Shown here piece by piece: positions 1 to 9,880 of a DNA stretch of 35,473 nt. A program made the position numbers and the translations under genes. The stretch is from the NCBI GenBank assembly GCA_027576995.1, contig JANBQC010000277.1, positions 1-35,473 on the forward strand, read 5' to 3'. The notes below the pieces were generated by a model that saw nothing but the letters and a program-made list of their open reading frames with translations, searched no databases and was not told the origin of the DNA. How positions within the stretch are numbered: the first letter of the stretch is position 1; each line of letters opens with the position of its first letter. This DNA comes from Dimargaris cristalligena. Lineage: Eukaryota > Kickxellomycota > Dimargaritomycetes > Dimargaritales > Dimargaritaceae.

Positions 1-2629
1 GACTCCAGCCGCGGCCCCCCACCTGCCTTTCAAGGATTTTTTGACCCATGTGTTGGCCAAGGACCAGGAAACCGCCCAATCCTTTTGGGCTGACCAGTTT
101 GCCGATGTGGAGGCCCCGAGTCTGCTGACCGAACCCCACCACCAACTTGCTGGGGATATTCACCCCAATGACCCGGAGTATTATGGCCGAGTTTTGGGGA
201 CCATCAGCAACCTGACATCAGTAGAGAAATTCGCCCAAAATCTGGAAGTCACCATGTCTTCCGTGCTTCGGGCCAGCCTGGCTGCCGTCCTACAGCGCTA
301 TACCGGATCGGATAACCCCGTCTTTGGTACAATTGTCTCTGGCCGGAACGTGCCCTTGGACGGTATTGAGAACATGGTGGGATTGTGTATTAACACAGTA
401 CCTTGCTGCATCCCACTCGGAACTAACCTTTCCGTACAGCAGGTCCTCCAGAATGTTCATGCCAATAGTGTGGTCATGTACGATTATGAGCACTGTCGCT
501 TGACGGATATACACCGCTGGAGTGGTCTGAGTTCTGAGCAGCCCCTTTTCAATATACTCTTTGTCCTGGAGAATTATCCTGAACCCCCCACCGACCCCAC
601 TTTACCCATTCAAATTGAGGTTTCCGGGGGTTGGGATCCCACAGACTATGCTTTAGCCATTGCCGTGTACACCGATGGTGACGAATTGAAGTACAATCTA
701 ACCTACCGTCGCCTAGATTTTGGGGACACGTTTGCAGCGCGGTTCGCTGACCATTTCTCCCAGGCTGTTAGGTCGATGATTAATATGGACCCACTTACCA
801 GTTTTGGTGATGTTGAATTATTCTCAGCAGCTGAACGCCAGGAACTGTTACAGACATTCGCCACCAATGACCAACCGCTTCCAAATGAGCCTGTGCACGC
901 TTCCTTCCAGCGGCTAGCCCAGTCGGCTCCCGACCTTATCGCCCTAGTGCAGGGGAACCATCAGTTTACCTATGCCCAATTAAATGCTGCTGCCGACCGC
1001 CTGGCTGACACCATCAAACAATTGACTGATTGTGGCCCTGATCATATCATTGCCATTCTGGCTAATCAGTCCGTTGAACTAATCATTTGTCAACTAGCCA
1101 TCTGGAAATCTGGGGCAGCTTTTGTCTGCCTTGTACCTGAATACCCCACTGATCGCAAACACTTTATTCTTAAGGATACCCAGAGTATTGCTCTATTAGG
1201 ACGACCGGAACATCTTGCCGATTGGGAGGACAGCCCAATCCCGATAGTTCCCGTGGATGGAATTTCCCTATTGAATGATGCCCAACCTACACCAGCCGGG
1301 TATGCAACTGTTAGTCCCTCGAGCCTGGCTTACGTGGTATACACCTCTGGCTCCACGGGGACTCCCAAGGGGGTCATGATTGAGCAAGGCTCAGTATCCA
1401 GTTTCATACGGGGGTTCGGTGCCGCCTTTGTCACCAATCAAGATGTGATAGTACCTGTCATTGCTACTCCTACATTTGACATGTCCATTCTCGAGATATG
1501 GTCTACCTTGTCTTTCGGTGGTACGTCATTGATCCACACCGGCGATTTTGAAGCGACTCTACAACAGGTCACCCAGGCCTACATGGTACCTTCGCTCCTT
1601 AGTAGCTTTACCCCTCTCGATTTTCCTCGGCTTAAACGGGTGGTGGTCGGAGGGGATGTTCTTACCTCCAGTACTGTTCAAGTCTGGGGAGCTGCGGTGG
1701 ATCTTTTCAACTTATACGGTCCTACAGAGTGTACTATTGCCACCCATTTTACTCGACTTTTTCCCGGTCATACAATTTCCGTGGGTAGCCCTGGCCCCAA
1801 TGCCACCTGCTTCATTCTTGACTCCAAGTTACGGCCCGTACCCATTGGGGCCACTGGTCAACTTTACCTGGGAGGCACAGGAGTGGCCCGAGGCTATCTT
1901 AACCAGCCCGAACTTACCCAAGAGAAATTCATCACTTACCCCTTGACGGATGAGCGTATCTACCAGTCTGGTGATTTGGCGCGCTGGCTACCCAACGGCC
2001 AGGTTGAATACCTGGGCCGAATTGACAACCAGGTCAAACTGCGAGGATTCCGAATCGAACTAGGGGAAATTGAAAGTGCCCTGGAAGGACACCCCTTGGT
2101 AGAGCAGGCGTGCGCAATACTTCAAGGGAATGCCCATTTAGTGGGCTACGTCGTTCCCCCCACGGGCCAAACAGCCACCATTTTGGATTCACTGCGAACC
2201 CGACTCCCACCTTATATGGTCCCCTCTGTCCTTGTGGAACTTTCGACCTGGCCCCTGACTCGTGTGGGCAAAATCGATAGAAAGGCCCTGCCCAAGTATG
2301 ACTTTACCTTGAGTGAATCGGTAGGGGCCATACAGGAGTACACTCAGGCTGAGGCTAAGATGGTTGCCTTGGTGGCCGAAGTGCTTGATGTTGAGTCGTC
2401 GGCAGTTTCTCTGGGTGGTACATTCTTCCAGCTTGGAGGTAACTCTCTCACCGCTATCCAGCTGGTGTCTCGCTGTCGCCACCTAAATCTAAACCTGGTA
2501 TTGGCTGATATCAACCGCCAAAACACTATTTATCATTTAGCGAAGTTAGCTGTGGCTCAATCAGCTGCCATTGATACCTTTGATTTCAATGAAGATGGTG
2601 GATATGAATCATCCCCAGAAACTAGTTAA
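1..2629 (+). CDS. Non-ribosomal peptide synthetase, terminal C-A-T module (5' partial)
   Basis: C-terminal part of an NRPS; the frame is open from base 2 to the stop at 2627-2629, so the gene begins outside the window. Order: C-terminal part of a condensation domain (about 2-830; its HHxxxDG motif would lie upstream), a full adenylation domain (about 900-2300) and a carrier (T) domain (about 2335-2540). Visible motifs are the A3 loop YTSGSTGTPKG (1340-1372), LYGPTE (1712-1729), the GDLARW/GRIDNQVKLRG block, GKIDRKALP, and LGGNSL, whose Ser codon at 2444-2446 would carry phosphopantetheine. Aligned by eye to PheA, the specificity residues read D-M-L-M-V-G-L-I-A plus the A10 Lys; I assign no substrate. 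The protein stops soon after the T domain, with no TE, reductase or terminal C domain. No intron is visible. Third codon positions look less GC-rich than in GMPPA or UBA2. Family is certain; product unknown. Confidence 0.93.
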   Translation, partial: TPAAAPHLPFKDFLTHVLAKDQETAQSFWADQFADVEAPSLLTEPHHQLAGDIHPNDPEYYGRVLGTISNLTSVEKFAQNLEVTMSSVLRASLAAVLQRYTGSDNPVFGTIVSGRNVPLDGIENMVGLCINTVPCCIPLGTNLSVQQVLQNVHANSVVMYDYEHCRLTDIHRWSGLSSEQPLFNILFVLENYPEPPTDPTLPIQIEVSGGWDPTDYALAIAVYTDGDELKYNLTYRRLDFGDTFAARFADHFSQAVRSMINMDPLTSFGDVELFSAAERQELLQTFATNDQPLPNEPVHASFQRLAQSAPDLIALVQGNHQFTYAQLNAAADRLADTIKQLTDCGPDHIIAILANQSVELIICQLAIWKSGAAFVCLVPEYPTDRKHFILKDTQSIALLGRPEHLADWEDSPIPIVPVDGISLLNDAQPTPAGYATVSPSSLAYVVYTSGSTGTPKGVMIEQGSVSSFIRGFGAAFVTNQDVIVPVIATPTFDMSILEIWSTLSFGGTSLIHTGDFEATLQQVTQAYMVPSLLSSFTPLDFPRLKRVVVGGDVLTSSTVQVWGAAVDLFNLYGPTECTIATHFTRLFPGHTISVGSPGPNATCFILDSKLRPVPIGATGQLYLGGTGVARGYLNQPELTQEKFITYPLTDERIYQSGDLARWLPNGQVEYLGRIDNQVKLRGFRIELGEIESALEGHPLVEQACAILQGNAHLVGYVVPPTGQTATILDSLRTRLPPYMVPSVLVELSTWPLTRVGKIDRKALPKYDFTLSESVGAIQEYTQAEAKMVALVAEVLDVESSAVSLGGTFFQLGGNSLTAIQLVSRCRHLNLNLVLADINRQNTIYHLAKLAVAQSAAIDTFDFNEDGGYESSPETS

Positions 2630-2890
2630 TGCAATTAGTGTTCTTTGGATGGCTGGCAGTTTCACAGTAATTGCAGGGAAATTCCACCAAGAAGATTTTC
2701 CTATTTGTCACCAGTAGCCTCCCTGTACTCAGATCTAAAGCCAAATCTTATTGACTGCCGGATGTGATGTTTCAATTACTTGTGCCCAGATACTATTTAT
2801 CCAAAACACTATTAATTTATAGTTTTCATTTTCCCATCTGAAGCTATGTCACTCATGCATTATTTCACCTTCTCAATATTATTAGCTCAT
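2630..2890. other. AT-rich flank downstream of the NRPS
   Basis: No coding sequence seen. In particular, no frame resembling a thioesterase or reductase follows the NRPS stop. The stretch leads directly into the LTR island. Confidence 0.6.
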
Positions 2891-3470
2891 TATTACCCCC
2901 ACTAACCAACCTCAATCTAGCCTGGTTTATTGTGAATATATCAGGTCCTAGTATGGCATATTACCTTTACCATAACTACACCCAGAGCAATGGGATCATT
3001 ATTTATTACTATATATCATCTTTAGCCCGGGCCCTACCTTCATATTACTTACTTAAGGGCTAACCTTAAGGATATTTAAGTTACCATTAGATTCTTCCAG
3101 ATATAAATAGCTCCTAGATAAGCTATTTACCTATTTATTAGTCTTAATAGCATTCCTCCTTAGATATTCCCTCAGGAGTTATTATAGTATATATATAGTA
3201 GGGCCCTATTGGGACCTATTAGTTCCTTAGCCTATTATCCCCCCCCCCCAATTTATTTAATAAATACTATATATACTTACATCCTTTATATATTAACTAT
3301 AGGTGTGTATTAATCTATGAGGTCTTTGCTTATTTGGCCTTACTTTTATTAGTTATTATCTGAGCACCTGTTGCTTATGCTAGTATACCAACCCTACATT
3401 CCCCTTAGTTAGTTCCAGAAGCCTATTTCTGGGACTCTTGATAAACTAAGAGTGGCTAACCCAGTTAACA
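2891..3470 (+). repeat. Degenerate solo LTR, family A copy 1
   Basis: This stretch aligns along its length with the LTR at 5464-6047. Shared blocks are the CCT.GTATGGCATATTAC region, a TATA-like element before GGGCCC-TATTGGGACCTATTAGTTCCTTAG, an AATAAA-type signal, and the 3' end GGGACTCTTGATAAACTAAG, running to TTAACA. Start and end are read from the alignment. The terminal nucleotides have decayed and no target duplication is visible, so it is older than the 5464 copy. Confidence 0.6.
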
Positions 3471-3803
3471 CAGAATAATAGATGGCAATATATATATTGC
3501 AGAATACCCATATTTTATAAGGCAAAAGTTTGCTATAATGTTTATAGTTTTATAGTCTTGTATAAAGTATCCACTGGAATTTCCACAGAAAAAGATTTCA
3601 GTTAAGATTTATTATATGACTTACTGCCAGGAACAAATATTCCCTATCAGGAGTGCCTAACTCCATTAGCTTAACAATGTATCCCCCAAATATATAAAAC
3701 CTTATTTCTCTTTCTCCTATTTTTTTTCAATAAACATCTTATTTTAGTCATGTAATATGATTATAGCTATAATACTATATTTATATACTGTTACTTCTAA
3801 CCC

Positions 3804-3965
3804 TATCAGGCTATCTAATCCTCCTTAATCCAGATACCTTAGTATCTATCTCTATTAGGCCTTATTGTGCCATATTAAACCTTCCCATGGCTACCCCTGG
3901 TACTATAGGATCATCCTATACTATATAACCCTTCCCCTTCTGGACTCCACCTCTTTATTACAATG
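3804..3965 (+). repeat. Partial LTR fragment, family A
   Basis: Only the 5' part of the LTR is recognisable: CTTAATCCAGA, then TATTAGGCCTTATTGTGCC, the TTCCCATGG.TACCCC block and GTACTATAGGATCAT. The homology is lost after about 3965. It is either a truncated copy or one deleted by the neighbouring insertions. Confidence 0.5.
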
Positions 3966-4172
3966 GGCTGGTGATAAGGCCAGGTACCATAGGACAGATA
4001 GAACTTAAAGGGACAAGAATAGGTTTATTAAATAAATTATCAGAATGAATAAAATGAAAGGAAAGTTATAAGCTAAAGAGTAAGCTATTTGGGAAACAGG
4101 TGGGGTTATATTCAAATACAAGGGGCAGGGGAAGAATAGGAATGACTAAAAAATATAAATCAATAACTAAAG

Positions 4173-5250
4173 TGTCAGCCCACCTAATCCTTCCTAAATA
4201 TAGAACACTGATCATCCCATCTTATTGCCTTATAGTGCCATATTACCCCTCCCTCAACTATATAACCCACTATAGTAAACTTACCACATTTTTTACTTAC
4301 TTTTATTTTTAATGCATTTTTTGCACTTATCGGAAGTACACCCCTGATGAGTATAGTTATTTTTCCTCCAGTTTCATTATTATATTATTTTTCCTATTAT
4401 TATATTTTATACCCTTGACTGTGATACACCCCTGCCCCTGACCGGATGATACCCCTGCATTCACACTGCCCCTGACCCGACTGTGCCCCTGTTCAAAGTA
4501 CAGTTAAAAATAGCTTTCTCTTTTTCCCTTCTATTGTTTTACATTGAATTTATTGGTTACCCGAGTATTACCTATCCTTTGTAATAACTAATATGATTGT
4601 CTGGGAACTCCCTTCCCTTTCCCTTTGCTTAGTCATCCAATATTCTGGGACCTTCTCTCCCTTTCTCTATTATTCATTTATCTTTTTATTTAGGCTTCCT
4701 CTTTCAAGTATAAATACTCCCCCTTACTGCCACCTCTTGGAACAGTAAGTCTATTATTACCTTTCCCTTATTATCATCTATTTTTTTCGAATAAAGGTCA
4801 GTTTTCAAGGATTTGCATTCAGTTCTTTACACCTACTATAACTAGGTCCCAATGCTTCTCACACCATACTCCACTGGCTGATCCAAAATTCCTCCTCTCT
4901 CAGTAAGAGTCTTCCAAAAGCAAGCCCACCCAGTCGAGACTCCAACCCTCACCTCTTCCTTAGTCATCCCATTCCCTTAGGGACCCCTCATTATGAGCAG
5001 TCCCCACATATAAATAACCAGGCCCCTCTGGGACCGGTTTAGTTCCTTAGCTTATTTCTTACCCCTATAGTTTACCTCAATAAACTCCCTATATGCTCAC
5101 CCATTGCATTAGCCTGTACTCATCCCTTATTAGTTAGTACCAATCCCACCCTAATGCTAGTGGCCGCTTGGCTGAGCCTAAGCCCCACCTACTATTAGAA
5201 GCCTATCCCCAGGACTTTTGATAGACTAAGAGTAGTTAACTCAGGTGACA
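4173..5250 (+). repeat. Solo LTR, family A copy 2, interrupted by a ~560-bp insertion
   Basis: The left end TGTCAGCCCACCTAATC matches the left end of the 5464 copy, and the right end ...GGTGACA (5250) matches its right end. The right part carries TATAAATAACCAGGCCCCTC, a TTTACCTCAATAAACTC poly(A)-type block and the AGCCTAAGCCCCACCTA block. The two halves are separated by unrelated DNA (about 4275-4834). The flanks (TAAAG, GACCA) do not match, so the target duplication is lost, or the halves come from two insertions. Confidence 0.55.
4275..4834. mobile_element. Possible nested insertion inside an LTR
   Basis: DNA with no match to the family A LTR sits between its two halves. It is flanked by the same hexamer ACTATA (4269-4274 and 4835-4840), possibly a target duplication. 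It contains its own TATAAATA (4709-4716) and AATAAA (4790-4795), an arrangement typical of an LTR of another family, but no clear TG...CA ends. It also holds a cluster of CCCCTG motifs (about 4338-4495). Confidence 0.35.
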
Positions 5251-5463
5251 GACCATTAATTATTCTATGAAATAATCTGTACTACTGCAACCAAGCATGC
5301 TACTACAGATATGTATTTCTCTATATATTATTAGATAAATGTACCTTATAAATGACCACCTCTAATAATATGTTGATCAATTACCAACCCTTGGCCAATA
5401 CTCAGATACCTTCTCTGCTGAACCACCACTACTGATGCCAATACTTCTAGTTCCCTTAAGGGT

Positions 5464-6047
5464 TGTCGGCCCTCCTAATCTAACTTAATCCAGACCTAAT
5501 GATTGCCTGTCCTTATTAGGCCTTATAGTGCCCTATTAACCTTCCCATAGTCACCCCCCAGTACTATAGGTCATCATTTATTATATGTCCCCACTCCTTC
5601 TAACCCCAATGCTTTGCACCCCAAATACTCAACTTGTAGATCCAAGACTCTTCCCATTCTCATGAGAGTCTTCCTGATGCAAAGCCGTCTGGTCGGATTC
5701 TTTAATTATCTATACCTTAGTCTTAGTAGTATTTCCCTTAGGACCTCCCTCTGGAGCCATCCCCATATATATATAACCAGGCCCCACTGGGACTGGTTCA
5801 ACTCTTCAGCTTATTTATATCCCCCAGTTTACCTCAATAAACTCTATATATGCTCACCCCCCTGGTACTGACTAGTAAGTGTGCCTGCTGCACATCCCTG
5901 ACATTTACCTACATTGTCCTTTATTGGTTAGTACTATGCCCCCATCCTAATACTAGTGGCCCACTTGGCCAAGCCTAAGCCCCACCTACCATTAGAAGCC
6001 TATCCTTGGGACTCTTGATGGACTAAGAGTGGTAAACCCAGGTGACA
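5464..6047 (+). repeat. Solo LTR, family A copy 3, with 5-bp target duplication
   Basis: A 584-bp element beginning TGTCGG and ending GGTGACA (TGTC/GACA inverted ends). The pentamer AGGGT lies immediately before it (5459-5463) and immediately after it (6048-6052). Inside are a TATA-type element (ATATATATAACCAGGCCCC) and a CAATAAAC poly(A)-type signal. The ends and 5-bp duplication fit a Ty3/Gypsy- or Copia-type LTR. No gag or pol frame lies beside it, so it is a solo LTR left by recombination. The small open frame at 5614-5871 lies inside it and is not a gene. Confidence 0.88.
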
Positions 6048-6052
6048 AGGGT

Positions 6053-6945
6053 CTTCTGCATACTGATAGATATCTTTTAGCATAGCCATTACTAGACCCA
6101 GGAAAACCCTCTAGGTTAATATTTATGCATAAATATTGTTGGAAATATAAGTTTAATGGTAATTGCAAGTGCCTTCAGATACAACTAGAATAATTTAAAG
6201 AAGAGAGAAAGAACTGCAAAGGGCAGAGCTAAATTCCCGCGGTTAGTTTTATTAAGTTAGATAATAGCAGTAATAAAGATTAGGACGAAGTCCCGAGTGT
6301 AGAATAATATAGTAATGGTAAGAATATAGCCCCGAGTTTACACTTAGCATGGTTAGCCCGAAATGCCCATATAAGATTACCCCCTGGCCGGCTGTTATAC
6401 TTAACTGTTAATACATTGATACTCATCCTTTTATGTTTCCCTGGAGTATCTTGCTTGGTACTAGAGTGACCAACCACCACTGCAAAGTCATCTAGTTAAA
6501 TAGTTTAATTAATAGTATGAGCGAATATTACTACATTTTGTGATGTATCATGTGACCTATTACTCTATAAAACTACAGCTAGTGGTCGTTATGAATGTGG
6601 AAACTCTTTTGATAATATTATTAACATTATATGATTGACAAGTAGGCTGTGTGTCGCCAACCTAGTTGGCCGTATTTTCCATTTTTCGATAAAAGAAAAT
6701 AGAAATACCGTACTGGGCCATCGTCACCGAGATTATAGATGTATTAGACCGCCTACAAGAACATACCCAATCGAAAAAATCCAGACCCCCCCCCCCGTTT
6801 TTTTGTGATATTTGTTAACTCCAACATTGGGGTAAATCCCCTTAGGATGCGGTAACTATCCACCGGCCATCGACTTTGTCAGTCTTGATGGGGCAAGCGA
6901 AGGGCCATATTAAGCCACGGACATCCCTTTGCATACTTCAAGAGT
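6053..6945. other. Intergenic, no gene recognised
   Basis: AT-rich sequence between the LTR island and the 3' end of the transcription-factor gene. A 66-codon minus-strand frame (6280-6480) has no recognisable feature. A run of about ten C lies near 6787. Confidence 0.5.
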
Positions 6946-9880
6946 TTAATCCGGCGGACTCGCCTGCAGGATTTGGTCCAATTCCGCTATTCGCTCGGTC
7001 GACAGGCCGAACCTGTCGCGCAGCATTAGACTGGTAGTACGGATATTACCATTATAAAACCCGTGGTTGCGCATCCATCCTACATAAGTGGGTAAAATTT
7101 CCACACACCGGGCCTTGGCTACGGGATCCCGGTCGTCCATGAACGCGAGCACGTAGACCATAGCCATATTAAATACAGCATCCCCTTGGTGGCGGGTTTG
7201 GATACTGGGGTGCAGACCCTTCAAGTGTGGCAGTAGGTGGGCGCTGAAGTATTCCGCAATGGACCACCGGACGCGATTGGCGTACGCCAGAGTGGTGGTG
7301 GAATCGAAGATCCCGTGGAGATCCGGGGCGGGACCGTACAGAAAGTGGTTGCCCCGTACGGAATGGTACAGGCAATGGAGGTCCAGGAGGGCGGACAGGG
7401 GGTATTGGTGGCGCAATGGGGAATTGGGCCGACAAAAGGGCTCGTCCGCCACGGGAGGGCCGGATCCTAAGGGTTCTCCCCCCCTCGCCGGACCAGAATC
7501 CGTTGGATCAAGCAAGGGGCTGATAAGTTGCATATGGGCGTACCAGTCGACCAGGTCTCGGTCAATGGCGTCTAATTCCGACCGGGGTATTCCCTCGTGC
7601 CGGGTTTTGCGAGCCCCCAGACGCGCGACTCTTTCGACGAGGGAAATGAAGGCGTAGTGGTGGGGGTGGTCAAAGATATGCCCCACGTGGTTGGGAATGA
7701 AGAAATTCAAAGGATGCGCCGGATCCTTGGTGATTACGGTGCAGTCTTTAAGGTAGAAGGACTGAAGGGTCGATATTTGGGTAGGGTGGGAATGGCTAAT
7801 ATGCAAGATGTCTCCAGCCGGTTCCCTAATTGAACTATTATCGGTTGGGGACTGACTGGAGGCCACTTCGCTAGGTAGTGACTGGGCTTGGGTGGCCGGA
7901 TTGGAAACGGAGACTAACGGAGTATTAGCGGTATTAGCGGGAACATGATCGGATTTTCGGTAACTCGATGGTGGGGGACAGGGCCTGCCATCGGGTAGAA
8001 GAACAGCACATTCGTTTAACGAAATGATGGGAAGGGTAAAGTAAACCATGCAGTGGTGGAAATGCAAGTAGACGGTGGACCAGAAATGGTACCGCTGGTA
8101 ATATACAGTATGGGCGATGGTCGATTCCAGAAAGGCGCCGCGGTCCCTTTCCGAATAGCCGATATCGATGCGGTGGAGGTTGAGCGAAAGGCATAGTCTG
8201 ATTAAGAACATTAAACAAATCGGTCAGAATTATGCATATGGTATCAAAAGGAGCGTAGGTAGTGGGTAAGCAACGATTCAGCCAAAAGCGACATATATTA
8301 TGGATCAAGTACGTATGCTTCTTTTCGAGGGTTCCAACAGCCAATAGGAGGTGATACACACCAAGAAGGGAAATTATGACGTATTCAAATATGATTGTCA
8401 AAATTAACTACATGTGAATTAGATGCCTAATTTAGGTACCGGATGAGCTTACCTAATGGACAAATCTAGAGGGTACACAGTGAAAATGGGAAGATACAGA
8501 CACGGCCAAGTTAAAACCCCCAAAATATTATACGAAAGGATTGGCCAAAATTGAATTTAGGGGGGAAATAATAAGGAGAGGGAAAAAAACGCAAGAGCCA
8601 TCCTTGGTTCGGTCGACCCACAGTCGACTGAATTTCTGGCTATAGTAGATTTTCCAACACCAATTACTCCCCTCCCCCTCAATATTTCCTGCCAGAGGTA
8701 TGGCAGCGAATCAACATGCAAAAGTATTATACGACACCCAAAAAACTGTACGGGCAATCTTACCATTACTCGCAATGGCCATATCAAAAGCCATAATGGC
8801 AAACGACGAGGCCTCCAGGAGCTGATAAGCCAAAAGGGTATACAAGGATGGCTGATCAAGGGCATCGATAATGAGGGCGTGGGCCTGATTAAAGTACAGG
8901 CGACTGATATCGTAAGGCGGGTTGGCCGTGAGAGACGGGTGCTGGGACCGCCGGCCCATGTACGCCAATAGCGCGTTGACCAAGATATCCGGCAGGTGGC
9001 CGTTCTGGATGGCGTAGAGGCAGCGCAGGGCGTGGTAGGGGGTGGAGGCGGGGGCGAACTGTTGGTAGTAGTGCGTCACTAGCGGAGTAATCACATCCGG
9101 GCGGTCGAGTACCGCCGTCAGGCCGGCCATGCGGTGAGGTAAGTCGACATCAGTGAGTGGTTCGCGCTCACCCCGCTCAAACTCAGCCGTGAAAGCGAGC
9201 GTGCTTTCCACAGGTGCGGCATTTTGCTCTGATTCGGCTATGTTCACAACACTGGGCATACCCAATTGCCCATACACCCGACTGTAAAATTTAAAAAGGG
9301 GGTCGACATCGCCGGAGGCCCACTTGGCCCGCATCACCTGGACGATGTCCTGCACCACAGAGGACGAGGACCGCGTGTGCCATTGGTGCGGCGGGAGCCC
9401 CCCAGCAGCGGCGGCTGCGGCAGTGGAAGTAGCCGTGGAGGGTGACGGCTGGGCCGGTGGTCGGAAACCAGAAGACGGTACGACGGCCGCCATTGACGCT
9501 ACCGTGGGAGCTTGGGTAGAGCGGTGTACCACTATGGGACCGGTAGGACTTGTCAGGGTAGAGGAGGGCCCGCTTGGACCAGGTCGGGTCGGTCGAACAA
9601 TGGCCAAAGTGGCCGGGGTCTTGGCTTTGCTGCGCTTAAACTCGGAAATCACCGAGAGGGATGGGCCAGGGGTGGCTGGCGAGAGACCGGGGGCCGGGGC
9701 CCGCCGCGTGGAATTACTGTAGACACATGGGCACTTGCGCTGGACACAGTTGGTGCAGGGGCTGCGTCCGTCGCATTTCACCTTTCGTTTCGAACAGTGG
9801 TCGCAGGCTCGTCGTAGGAGGAGGCTCGAGCTGCTCATAGAAGGCAATGAGGGGGAGGGGCCAAAGGGTTTCGGACCCAA
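6946..9880 (-). CDS. Zn2Cys6 (Gal4-type) transcription factor, internally unresolved
   Basis: Probable nuclear DNA-binding regulator. The N-terminal exon runs from 9880 (or the second Met at 9838) to 8764. It has a binuclear zinc cluster, CX2CX6CX5CX2CX6C (C26, C29, C36, C42, C45, C52), then a basic Pro/Ser/Ala-rich linker. After that comes the start of the fungal-specific TF domain (PSLYTLLAYQLLEASSF). It ends at a good donor, AATG|GTAAGA. The domain resumes on the same strand at about 8197 after a plausible acceptor (TTAATCAG) with LCLSLNLHRIDIG and a characteristic RYHFWSTVYLHFHH stretch, then runs to the stop at 6946. The first exon ends in phase 1 and the second needs phase 2, so at least one small exon is missing from my model between 8763 and 8198. 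The expected W-x-Y-x-G-x-A-x-R step was not found. It may be a diverged gene, a pseudogene, or two genes. Targets unknown. Confidence 0.75.
8198..8763 (-). other. Unresolved gap between the two transcription-factor blocks
   Basis: About 566 bp, much longer than the other introns here. It starts with GTAAGA. A second intron-like unit, GTAAGCTC...CTAATTCACATGTAG (about 45 nt), lies inside. Several acceptors exist (for example CTCTGGCAG 75 nt after the donor), but the exons they imply do not match the family. Confidence 0.4.

Noticed and set aside
1548..1946. 132-codon + frame inside the NRPS
   Set aside because: Out-of-frame shadow of the adenylation domain, with no family features.
5614..5871. 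85-codon + frame
   Set aside because: Lies wholly inside the solo LTR at 5464-6047; composition follows the repeat.
7934..8401. 155-codon minus frame overlapping the TF gene
   Set aside because: It is open across the gap, but its second half is the wrong frame of the TF C-terminal block, and its first half does not match the missing domain segment.
9324..9817. Plus-strand frames of 132 and 101 codons
   Set aside because: Antisense to the zinc-cluster exon; they arise from its high GC content.
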